Positions 23,780-31,843 of a DNA stretch of 37,641 bases are shown one piece after another. The notes under the pieces are model-generated. The model saw nothing but the letters and a program-made list of their open reading frames with translations, had not been told where the DNA came from and did no database searches. Positions within the stretch are counted from its first letter, which is position 1. The number at the start of each line of letters is the position of its first letter. The position numbers were made by a program, and so were the translations under genes. Source of the stretch: Deltaproteobacteria bacterium (GTDB taxonomy: Bacteria > Myxococcota > JADLHZ01). Where the stretch lies: contig JADLHZ010000023.1 in NCBI GenBank assembly GCA_020848545.1, positions 1 to 37,641 on the forward strand. Reading direction: 5' to 3'.

Positions 23780-24644
23780 CGCGTTCAAGTCAGCGCTCGA
23801 ACAGCGCTTGCGCACATCGTCGTCAACAGGAATGGATTTCTCGCGAAAGCGTCAGCTCCTTGTGTTCGATCGCTTTCTCGCGCGAGTTGTCAGCGTCCTC
23901 GGAGACGCTGTCACGCTGAAAGGCGGTCTCGTGCTCGAGCTGCGCCTTGAGCGCGCGCGAACAACCAAAGACATCGATCTCCGCATGATGGGATCCGCAG
24001 CGGACGTCTTGGACAAGTTGCAGGGCGCTGGTCGGCTCGACCTAGGCGATTTCATGACGTTCGAGATCGCGCCGGACAATGAACACCCCGAGATCCAAAA
24101 CGACGGCATGAAATACATCGGCTTTCGTTTTCGAGCGACATGTTCGCTCGCGGGCAAACTTTACGGACGACACTTTGGCGTAGACGTGGCCTTTGGCGAC
24201 CCGATGCTCGGCGAGCCTGAGGTACGAACCGCCGAGGACGTGCTTGCCTTCGCCGGTATTCCACCGCCAAAGCTGCGCCTGTACCCGCTCGAAACGCACC
24301 TCGCCGAGAAACTTCATGCCTACACGATGCCGCGAGAGCGCCCCAACACGCGCGTGAAGGATCTGCCAGACCTCGCTCTTCTTGGGACTGCCCAAACCAT
24401 CGACGCGCGTCGCCTCCGTGAAGCATTCGAGCAGACGTTTACCTTTCGGAACATCCATCCCCTGCCCGCCGCCTTGCCGAACCCGACCGCAAGCTGGGCA
24501 AACTCGTACGCGGCGATGGCTCGCGAAGATGATCTACCGTGGCCGACGCTCGCCGAGGTGACGAACGCAGCTCAGGCGTTTGTTGATCCGATTCTCGCCG
24601 GAGACGGCGGTACGTGGGTTCCAGCTCAATGGCGGTGGATTTGA
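23751..24644 (+). CDS. abiEii: Type IV toxin, AbiEii nucleotidyltransferase
   Basis: A 297-aa nucleotidyltransferase toxin. The catalytic core has K-G-G-L-V-L-E-L (57 onward), the acidic pair D-I-D (74-76) and a later V-D-V-A-F-G-D segment. The AbiEii helix E-T-H-L-A-E-K-L-H-A-Y with V-K-D-L-P-D-L-A is intact. The family transfers nucleotides, typically to tRNA acceptor stems, stopping growth until the antitoxin restores balance. ATG 23751 has GGAGGA 10 nt upstream and overlaps the antitoxin gene. The stop codon lies inside the first bases of the 24641 repeat, so the repeat may have landed exactly at the gene end. All motifs seen are intact, so the toxin is probably active. Confidence 0.92.
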   Translation: MTVRTYKSPDAFKSALEQRLRTSSSTGMDFSRKRQLLVFDRFLARVVSVLGDAVTLKGGLVLELRLERARTTKDIDLRMMGSAADVLDKLQGAGRLDLGDFMTFEIAPDNEHPEIQNDGMKYIGFRFRATCSLAGKLYGRHFGVDVAFGDPMLGEPEVRTAEDVLAFAGIPPPKLRLYPLETHLAEKLHAYTMPRERPNTRVKDLPDLALLGTAQTIDARRLREAFEQTFTFRNIHPLPAALPNPTASWANSYAAMAREDDLPWPTLAEVTNAAQAFVDPILAGDGGTWVPAQWRWI

Positions 24645-25000
24645 GGGGGAAAGCCTTCCCCTGGGCTGCGGTCGCGCGAGCGCGACACACGCGAAGCGTC
24701 TCTTCTCCCACCCCCTTCGACGCGGGAGCATCCCCCGCTACGCCCCCGTGTTGTTGTGACGGTCTTCCTGCTCTGCGATGCTTGATGCGATGGATGGTGG
24801 ACTCGTATGCGGCATCGATGTTGGCTTCTCCGAGTCGGCGGTCACGTCCGCGATCGCCGCCTTCGACGTGTGTCAGCCGCTGGCACGGACCTCATTCGTG
24901 TCGCCGAGCGGTGATCCGCGTAGACCACTCCGTGTTCGTCGAAGCGCGGCGCATCCACGCGCTACGAAGCCAATCGGAAAGGCACGAGGCAGTCGGTGCC
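24641..25000 (+). repeat. Three-hairpin direct repeat, copy 2 (with internal gap)
   Basis: This is the second copy of the element at 11466. Bases 24641-24908 match 11466-11726, and 24914-25000 match 12264-12350, so 537 bp of the DUF429 gene are missing and 5 bp (CGGTG) replace them. The hairpins persist: GGGGAA/TTCCCC (24646-24661), GTCGCGC/GCGCGAC (24671-24686), and the third with different arms that still pair (GCGGG/CCCGC, 24722-24738). Sequence diverges again after 25000. Nothing else is seen in 25001-25077. Confidence 0.9.
24778..25000 (+). pseudogene. Disabled second copy of DUF429 gene
   Basis: It begins like the intact gene at 11595, with G-I-D-V-G-F-S preserved. A one-base loss after codon 33 (V-C-Q-R becomes V-C-Q-P-L) shifts the frame, a 537-bp stretch is deleted, and the C-terminal part is gone after the H-E-A segment. 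It cannot make a DUF429 protein. It sits between AbiEii and the first caspase gene. Confidence 0.88.
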
Positions 25001-25077
25001 AGAAGCGCGAGCATGCGTTCCTCTGTTTAACCCGGTTTCTATTGCGCCGAGCCGGCTGGTGGACGATTCATAGATGA

Positions 25078-28000
25078 ATGCTCAACTTGAGTCTGGCGCT
25101 GCTGCTCTCCGGCTTTGATCTCACCGTCCAAGGCGTCACCACGACCTCGCGCGACCCGGTTGCGCTTTCGGCCGACGAGCGACTCATGGCGAGCGGCGGC
25201 GGCGGGCGCGTGACGCTCTGGGACATGATGACCGGCCGCATCCTGCGTTTCATCAAAACGAAGAAGGGCATCTCCGGCATTGCCTTCGAGCCGAACGGCA
25301 AGGTCGTGGTGTCGGTCTCAGACAACGGCCACTTCCTTTGGCACGACGTACTCAGCGGCGCGCAAGTGCATGAGCTCGAGAGCCCGCCCTACACCACACT
25401 CAGCGCGGGATCGCTCGCGTTCACCCCGGACGGTGCAGTGATGCTCAGCGGCGCGCACGACAAGCTCGTCGTGTGGGACGCCAAAGCTCGCACGGTGAAA
25501 AACACAATCAAAGTCAGCGGGGCCGTGACGGAGCTCGTGGCCATCAGCGCGCAGCGCGCCTTGGGGATTGCCGGCACCAGCGCGCTCATCATCGTCGACT
25601 TTGCGAGTGGCACCATCGAACGCACGCTGCCGCTCGCAAGCGGCGTCGCATGCTTGAAAGTGTCGGCAGACGCCAAACGTGCCGTGGTCGCGCAGGGCGA
25701 CAAGCTGTGGGTCCTGGATCTGACGAAGATGCACAGCGCGGAGCTCGAGCCAGTGAAGGTCAGGTCACCCGAGTACGCCGAATCGATTCAGGGAGTCGGC
25801 ATCAACGGCAACCTCGTATACGTCGCTTACAACACCGGAAAGAGCATCGTGGCGATCGATCTGACGACGAAGAAGGTCGTGGCTTCGTTCGGCACCAGCA
25901 TGGGCCTGAACAGCGTCTACGGCTACACGCGGCACTTTCTGCAAGATCGCATCCTGGAGGTCGACGACGTCAATGGCGCGCTGGTCTTCTCGTCGCTGCA
26001 AGGCGGCGAAGAGCTTCGCCGCGTGCCCTTCATCATTCCGAAGGATCGCACCCCGCACTTTGCGCCCGGAAGCCACACCATTTGGTACACCCACGAAGAC
26101 GGCGCCCGCAGCTTCGACTTCGAACTTGGCACCGCTCTGCGTGCAACACGCGCGCGCGGCATGTTCGGCACCTTCAGCCACGATGGCAAACACCTGCTCG
26201 TCAACCGCGAAATCAGAGTCTCCGGGCATCGGCGGGATCTGCTGGAGCTATGGGACCTGCAGAGGGATCAGCTCGCGCGCACCTTCGACGTTCCGCCGGT
26301 CGAGAGAACATCGAACGGAAACATCATGTGGGTGAGCCCGCAGCTCAGCCGTGACGGCACGCGCGCCACCTCGCACATGGGCGGCGAAAACATCCTGTAC
26401 GTTTGGGACACACGCACGGGAAAGCTCGTGCGCGCCATCGACAAGCCATTCGCATCGGGACCATACGCCGAGGTGCTGAGTCCCGATGGCAAGCAGGTGA
26501 TCTCCGGCGGCCTCACCGGCATGAACAAGTATGCGATCGCCGTATTCGACGTGGGCACAGGCCAGCGGACCGAGGAGTGGAGCGTGCCGAGCTTTTACGG
26601 CTACCACTTCGAGCTGAGCAGCGACGGTCGCTTCTTGGTCTGGCAGGATCACACAGGCGGCGTATTCGTGCGCGACATGACCACCAAGCAGATCCGCAAC
26701 TACGCAGGCAAATCATTCTCGCTCACGCGCGACAGCAAGAGCTTGGTTCTCGAAGGCGCGAGCAGCGTCAGCGTGGTTGGCCTACCCGAACAACAGCTCA
26801 AGCGCACCATCGATGTCGCGGCGTACACGCCGGAGCTGAGCGACGATGGCAACTACTTGGTGGGCCGCGACCTCTCAGGCGGATTCTTCTTGATGAACCT
26901 CAGTAACAAGCAGCGCGTTTGGTTCCTCACGAGCAGCGACGAGTGGATCGCCTACACCGACGACGGCTACTTCGACGGCTCCAAAGGCGGCGCTCAGCTA
27001 CTCAACGTCGTGAGCGGTATGACGGTGTTTGCGCTCGACCAGTTCGCCATCGCGCGCAACCGGCCAGAGATTTTGCTCGATCGGCTCGGCTTCGGCAGCG
27101 CTGACCTGAACCAGCACTACAAGAACCAATATTTGAAGCGCCTGCGCAAAGCGGGGATCACGGAGGCGCAACTATCTGGCGAATTTCATGCGCCCAACGC
27201 ACGCATCAGCAAGGTCAGCGTGACCGGGAAAACTGCGACGATCGCTGCAAGCTGCAGCGATGACCGCTTTGAGCTCGAACGCTACCAAGTGTTCGTCAAT
27301 GACGTACCGCTCTATGGCGCGCGCGGAAAGGAAGCCAAGGGCAAGTCGGCCGCGCTCAGCGACAAGATCCAGCTCACGCAGGGGCACAACAAGATAGAGC
27401 TCTCGTGCACCAACCGCGCCGGCGCCGAATCGTATCGCGCGCTCGCAGCCGCGTCCTCGTCCGTCGAGAGCAAGAGCGCGCTCTATGTGCTCGCGTTCGG
27501 CGTCTCGAAGTACAAGTCCCCCGGCCTGGATCTCGGCTTTGCGCATAAAGACGCAGAGGACCTGGCCAAGCTGCTCGGTGGCTTTCAACCGGCACACGTC
27601 AAGACGTTCTTGAACGAAGCCGTGACCACGCGCGCGATCACGGAGGCCAAGGCGTTCGTGCAGAAGGCGACACCGGACGACGTGTTCGTCTTGTTCATCG
27701 CTGGCCACGGCGTGCACGACACTGATCCAGAAGCGACCTATTATTATCTCACGCACGACGCCGATCCCGCCGCGCTCTCGACCACCGCGGCCAACTTCGA
27801 CCAGATCGAAGACTTGCTGCAGGGCATCGCGCCGCGGCGCAAGCTATTTCTCATGGACACCTGCGAGTCAGGCGAGCGCGACGAGGACGCGCCGGCCATG
27901 ACGGCTGTCGACCTCAAGGCCGGGGTTCGCTCCCGCGGCATCGTCAAAAAGGGACAGCAAGCCGCAGCGCCTTCGCCGCGCATCTATCTACAGGCGCGCG

Positions 28001-28293
28001 ACCGCTTCATTTACAACGACCTATCACGCCGTTCGGGCGCCGTCGTGTTCTCGTCGAGCCGAGGAGGAGAGCTGTCTTACGAGGACAATGTGCTGCAAAA
28101 TGGATTCTTCACCAGCGCCATCTTGAAGGCCCTGTCCTCGGACGCGGCCGATGCAAACAAAGACAAGCGCGTTTCCCTCACCGAGCTGCGCCAGTATGTG
28201 GTGCGCGCGGTGGACGAACGCAGCAAGGGTTTGCAGCACCCGACGATCGATCGCGATAATCAATCATTGCGCCTCGAGCTGCCAATCAAGTGA
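25078..28293 (+). CDS. Large beta-propeller protein with C-terminal caspase domain
   Basis: A 1071-aa protein. The N-terminus is a short hydrophobic stretch (L-S-L-A-L-L-L-S-G), possibly a weak export signal. Residues 25-620 hold WD40-like blades: V-T-L-W-D, L-V-V-W-D, L-E-L-W-D, L-Y-V-W-D and I-A-V-F-D are clear examples. Then comes the Y-T-D-D-G-Y-F-D-G-S segment seen before the protease in bacterial caspase-WD40 proteins, a beta-sandwich with a likely disulfide (Cys726, Cys777), and a C14 caspase domain (about 800-1071). The catalytic dyad is intact: His877 in A-G-H-G and Cys929 in D-T-C-E-S-G. The S-S-R-G-G-E-L-S-Y strand follows. It should be an active cysteine protease; substrate unknown. 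It is convergent with a second protein of the same plan at 28434. Confidence 0.88.
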   Translation: MLNLSLALLLSGFDLTVQGVTTTSRDPVALSADERLMASGGGGRVTLWDMMTGRILRFIKTKKGISGIAFEPNGKVVVSVSDNGHFLWHDVLSGAQVHELESPPYTTLSAGSLAFTPDGAVMLSGAHDKLVVWDAKARTVKNTIKVSGAVTELVAISAQRALGIAGTSALIIVDFASGTIERTLPLASGVACLKVSADAKRAVVAQGDKLWVLDLTKMHSAELEPVKVRSPEYAESIQGVGINGNLVYVAYNTGKSIVAIDLTTKKVVASFGTSMGLNSVYGYTRHFLQDRILEVDDVNGALVFSSLQGGEELRRVPFIIPKDRTPHFAPGSHTIWYTHEDGARSFDFELGTALRATRARGMFGTFSHDGKHLLVNREIRVSGHRRDLLELWDLQRDQLARTFDVPPVERTSNGNIMWVSPQLSRDGTRATSHMGGENILYVWDTRTGKLVRAIDKPFASGPYAEVLSPDGKQVISGGLTGMNKYAIAVFDVGTGQRTEEWSVPSFYGYHFELSSDGRFLVWQDHTGGVFVRDMTTKQIRNYAGKSFSLTRDSKSLVLEGASSVSVVGLPEQQLKRTIDVAAYTPELSDDGNYLVGRDLSGGFFLMNLSNKQRVWFLTSSDEWIAYTDDGYFDGSKGGAQLLNVVSGMTVFALDQFAIARNRPEILLDRLGFGSADLNQHYKNQYLKRLRKAGITEAQLSGEFHAPNARISKVSVTGKTATIAASCSDDRFELERYQVFVNDVPLYGARGKEAKGKSAALSDKIQLTQGHNKIELSCTNRAGAESYRALAAASSSVESKSALYVLAFGVSKYKSPGLDLGFAHKDAEDLAKLLGGFQPAHVKTFLNEAVTTRAITEAKAFVQKATPDDVFVLFIAGHGVHDTDPEATYYYLTHDADPAALSTTAANFDQIEDLLQGIAPRRKLFLMDTCESGERDEDAPAMTAVDLKAGVRSRGIVKKGQQAAAPSPRIYLQARDRFIYNDLSRRSGAVVFSSSRGGELSYEDNVLQNGFFTSAILKALSSDAADANKDKRVSLTELRQYVVRAVDERSKGLQHPTIDRDNQSLRLELPIK

Positions 28294-28433
28294 CCGTTAC
28301 GGCCATGGCAGCCGTGCGATGCCAACCCAGAGTCTTGCGTGTGAAGTGCCCAGCTCGCGCATGTCGGCGGGCATGCAACGAGCAACGAGAGAATGAGGTA
28401 GCGAGCTTCTTCGGAGATCACCCGAAATCATCC

Positions 28434-31262
28434 TCAGCGAGCGAACTCGAGGCCGTCGCTCAGCGGGTAGTCATAGTAAGGGTGCGAGACCCGAAGCGTA
28501 GGATTCTGCTGGCCTTGGGAAAGCTCGGAGACGCGCTCTGTCACATAGCGCGCAACGTCGTGTACACCGATGATATCGCGGCTGTAGCCGTGGAACGAGT
28601 ACGGGGTACGGTTCAAGACTTCGAGCAGTGCGTGCGTGAACAAACCGCGTTTGAAGGCGCCCGACTCATACGACAGCTCGTTGGCTGACGACGAAGCCAA
28701 CACGACCAGGCCGCTCTGTGCGCGCAGGCTGTCCAAGCTCAGATTGCGCGCGGCGATGACCCGCTGCAATTCAGAGCTCGACTCAGTCGTCGTCTTCGCC
28801 TTGATTCCGCGCGTCGAAGTTTGGCTCAGCACAGCCACTTCCTCTTTACGATCGATCAGCGGCGGCGCAACCGTGACCGCGTGGACCTTGGGCGCCGACA
28901 GCTCTCCAGAGTGACACGTATCGAGCAAGAGCAGGCGCTGTCTCGCTGCGCTCGCGCTCAACGCCTGCTCGATGCGGGAAAACGGCACTCCCGTCTTTTC
29001 TGGCGCCGCGACCGAAACGTCTGACGAAGCGAAATAGTACTGGTCGTCGCTGCCAATGAAGCCGTGGCCCGCCATGAACACGATCACCATGTCGTTAGGC
29101 TTGGCTTTGCTCAGCGCGGCGAGTGACGCCTCAATGCGGGCCTTGGTACCGTCCCGCACCTCGGTCACCAAGACCTTGGCGAAGCGACGTCGATGTGCCT
29201 GAAGCGCTCGCGCCAAGGCGCTGGCGTCGGTGGCCGCGTAGTTCAAGGCGAGGGACGGATCTTGATAGCTCGACACCCCCACCGCGACCACGTGCAAGCT
29301 CGGCGCGTGCTTCTTCATCGCATCGTCGAACTTGCCGAGCGAGCCGACGGCATTGCGATACTCGACCACGGAGACTGGCCGATACGTCGTGCGCACGATC
29401 GCTGGCCACGAGCGCGTCTGCTTCGAGCGCACCTCGATGAAGTTGTCACCGAGCGCTAGCTGCAGCTGAAGCTCGTCGACGCTGTCGACCGAGCGGCGCG
29501 TGTACGCCTTGTCGGACAACACCACCCCATTCAAGCGCACGCTCCAACCCTCATTCGTCCCGCGAGGCATCAAGCGGACCTTGATGGTTGCGTCGTTGAC
29601 CACCGGAGGAGGCGCCTGCGTAATCACGGGCGCTGCTTCGAGCGCCTCCAAGCGAGAGATGATCTGCGGGCTTAGCTCGGTCAGACCGGCGGACTCCAAG
29701 CTCCCGCCGAGCAGCGTGGTCAGCGCCGCCGCCGAGCTGCCGTTGCTCAAAGTCAGCAGCGGCTCAGCCGATGGTGAATACACGATGCGCCCGTCGGCGA
29801 ATCGCCCGACCACGGCACCGTTTTCGTACCGCACGAACTGCGCGAGCTCGCTCTTCTTCTTCCAGTCCCAGATGCGCGTCGTGCCATCGAGCGCACGCGT
29901 GATGAGTTGGTTTGTCGCGGGATAGTATTTGACATCATAGACCTTACCCTTGTGGCCGGGGACGCGGTGCGTCTTGCCGGCCCCATCGACGAGACAAAAA
30001 TCGTTGGCGCGGGCGGGATCGAGCTTGGTTTCGCACGCGGCACCCCGCAAACCGCCAGCGAGCACCTGGTCATCCGGTAACTGATGAGGGCACCGCTGCA
30101 GGTCCTCGGCCAGCCAGTGTTCGGCCGCGTCGATGCACAGATCGGACGGATAGTCCGGGCCGCGTTTGAGCCTCTTCCACCCTTGATCGAAGACGGGGGT
30201 CAACGAGAACGTAGACAAGTCCAAGAGGTGCGGCGCCATCTTGTTTCCTGTCATCAGCGCTCGCTTGTGGTCAGCTAGCAGATCGAGCCGCTGGTCGGCG
30301 AAGCCCGTCTTGCGCTCGCTGAAGTTCGCCGAGCGCCACTTCACCTTCATCGACGCAAGGTCCCACAAGGCGACGGCGTGACCGTCAGCCTCGACATAGA
30401 GCCACTCGCCGGCATCGTTTTGTTGAATCAACGGCGACGACACGTAAGGACTCACGATCACCTGCTCGCGTTTGATCGCGGCGTCGTAATAGACGAGCTC
30501 GCTATTGAAGTTGCAGATCGCTGCGTGTCCGCGCACCTGCCAACAATCGCGATAGGTTTTGCTGGCGAGCTTCACTTCTTCGATCATCGCTTTGCCGGCC
30601 GCGCCGCACATCGTGCGCGCCGCGAGATCAGCCCCCTCTGCGCTCGACGCCAACGCCTTCAAGCACGCGGCCTCGGTCTCGTGCCTTGCGGCGACGGTCG
30701 CCGACGCGACGTCGAGCTCCACGATCTCGAACGTCTTCTTGTTCTTGTCTGTGTCGCGCGCCATGACCCAGAGCCGCTTCGAGGCGTCGTCGAACGCCAT
30801 GTGCTTGGCCATGCGAATGGGCAAGGTCACGGCGCGGTCGTCGAGAAAGAGGCGGACATCGAGCCCCTCGGCGTAGTGCACAGCGTCGTTGGCGATCGCC
30901 CAAATCGCCTCCGAGAACTGGCGTTTGATCTGCTTCGGCGGCGGCGGTGTGCCGTCGAGCCTGTGCAAGCTTCCGTCGACGAGAAGCAGCCGCTCGTCTG
31001 GGCTCAGTGCTGCGCTCCAGTGCTGGGTCGGAAAGTACCGCACTGGCGTGCCAGCGCGAAAATCCCACAGCTCGATGCCTTTTTGCGTCCGGCGCAGAAT
31101 CGGATTTTTGGCTGGCGATGGTCCTTCAGCGAACGACGACAACAAGAGCCAGCGCCCGCTCGCCGACACGATGGTGAGGTCATCGCGATGTCCGGTGTTT
31201 TTCGGAATAAAGCTGAGATCGATGGCGCAGACACTAAAGCCCAACAGTAACGCGACCGGCAT
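28434..31262 (-). CDS. Second propeller-caspase protein, convergent partner
   Basis: A 942-aa protein counted from ATG 31262 (a TTG 36 bp upstream would add 12 residues). The N-terminus M-P-V-A-L-L-L-G-F-S-V-C-A looks like a short signal sequence cut after Ala. Residues 20-540 form a divergent propeller with G-I-E-L-W-D, A-V-A-L-W-D and T-R-I-W-D blades, then a short beta domain with V-R-L-N-G-V. The caspase domain is about 655-942, with His733 in A-G-H-G and Cys783 in D-T-C-H-S-G, spaced 50 residues as in its neighbour (52). The S-S-A-N-E-L-S-Y strand is conserved between both. They share architecture but little sequence identity, so they are old paralogues rather than a recent copy. The 140-bp gap between the two stop codons shows no clear terminator. 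Confidence 0.87.
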   Translation of the reverse strand: MPVALLLGFSVCAIDLSFIPKNTGHRDDLTIVSASGRWLLLSSFAEGPSPAKNPILRRTQKGIELWDFRAGTPVRYFPTQHWSAALSPDERLLLVDGSLHRLDGTPPPPKQIKRQFSEAIWAIANDAVHYAEGLDVRLFLDDRAVTLPIRMAKHMAFDDASKRLWVMARDTDKNKKTFEIVELDVASATVAARHETEAACLKALASSAEGADLAARTMCGAAGKAMIEEVKLASKTYRDCWQVRGHAAICNFNSELVYYDAAIKREQVIVSPYVSSPLIQQNDAGEWLYVEADGHAVALWDLASMKVKWRSANFSERKTGFADQRLDLLADHKRALMTGNKMAPHLLDLSTFSLTPVFDQGWKRLKRGPDYPSDLCIDAAEHWLAEDLQRCPHQLPDDQVLAGGLRGAACETKLDPARANDFCLVDGAGKTHRVPGHKGKVYDVKYYPATNQLITRALDGTTRIWDWKKKSELAQFVRYENGAVVGRFADGRIVYSPSAEPLLTLSNGSSAAALTTLLGGSLESAGLTELSPQIISRLEALEAAPVITQAPPPVVNDATIKVRLMPRGTNEGWSVRLNGVVLSDKAYTRRSVDSVDELQLQLALGDNFIEVRSKQTRSWPAIVRTTYRPVSVVEYRNAVGSLGKFDDAMKKHAPSLHVVAVGVSSYQDPSLALNYAATDASALARALQAHRRRFAKVLVTEVRDGTKARIEASLAALSKAKPNDMVIVFMAGHGFIGSDDQYYFASSDVSVAAPEKTGVPFSRIEQALSASAARQRLLLLDTCHSGELSAPKVHAVTVAPPLIDRKEEVAVLSQTSTRGIKAKTTTESSSELQRVIAARNLSLDSLRAQSGLVVLASSSANELSYESGAFKRGLFTHALLEVLNRTPYSFHGYSRDIIGVHDVARYVTERVSELSQGQQNPTLRVSHPYYDYPLSDGLEFAR

Positions 31263-31292
31263 GATCACAACAGTAACGGCGTCGTGATCACA
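31262..31292. promoter_or_regulatory. Paired TGATCACA repeats at caspase gene 5' end
   Basis: TGATCACA occurs at 31262-31269 and 31285-31292, 23 bp apart (about two helical turns), and each contains the palindrome TGATCA. They overlap the start region of the 942-aa caspase gene, a plausible repressor site. If translation starts at TTG 31298, they would be coding. Apart from this I see nothing in 31293-31480. Confidence 0.35.
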
Positions 31293-31480
31293 TCGCAAAG
31301 ATTAGCCGCGTGGGCGCGGTCCGATCCGGTGGACAGATCCTTTGGGTTAAGGGGGCGAACGACATGTGCGGTCGGACGTCGCCGCCTTCAAACTGCATGC
31401 AGCACAGGGTTACCGAGTGCCGCTTCACATGAGTGTCGGCTCCACATTAATCCAATTGAAGAGCTGCGCGCATAACTGTA

Positions 31481-31836
31481 CTACGATTGAAGATCGTCCG
31501 GCCTTCGACACTCAAGAGGCCGACGACGACCGCTCGACACCATGACGATGCTTCCTCCATCTACGACGAGCGGGAGGAGCGCGTCCGTGACCGCTGCCGC
31601 GCCGAAAAAGTTTACCGCGAGCGTCCGCTCGGCGACGTTGCCGTCGAACCATGGCGATGCCAGAGTTGTTGATCAGCACGTCGAGCGAAACGGACTCAGC
31701 AACAGAATGTTTTCTCTCTTGCTCCTTTCGGCTCGTCAGGATGACTCGCTACCCGTGCTTGCGGCGTCGCTTGCAGTACCGCGAGACCGAGCCCTCGGTT
31801 GGCGCCGGTGACGAGCACTGTCTTTGCTTCGCACAT
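31481..31836 (-). pseudogene. Degenerate short-chain dehydrogenase
   Basis: From ATG 31836 the frame starts as an SDR (T-V-L-V-T-G-A-N-R-G-L-G) and stops after about 43 codons. In other frames the rest of the fold follows: D-V-L-I-N-N-S-G-I-A-M, then, after one more base shift, V-A-E-R-T-L-A-V-N-F-F-G and I-V-M-V-S-S-G. About 50 codons are missing between the first two pieces, and the C-terminal half with Tyr-Lys is gone. It is 7 bp behind the intact SDR gene in the same direction. Confidence 0.82.
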
Positions 31837-31843
31837 GATACGC

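Noticed and set aside
11466-25000. Composite transposon
   Set aside because: The repeats are direct copies, but no transposase, terminal inverted repeats or target-site duplications were found in or around them.
25473-26354. 293-aa Arg/His-rich frame inside the first caspase gene
   Set aside because: Shadow frame in GC-rich coding sequence; the real gene has propeller motifs throughout.
28294-28433. Bidirectional terminator between the caspase genes
   Set aside because: Only a weak ACGGC/GCCGT stem (28299-28315) without T-runs is present.
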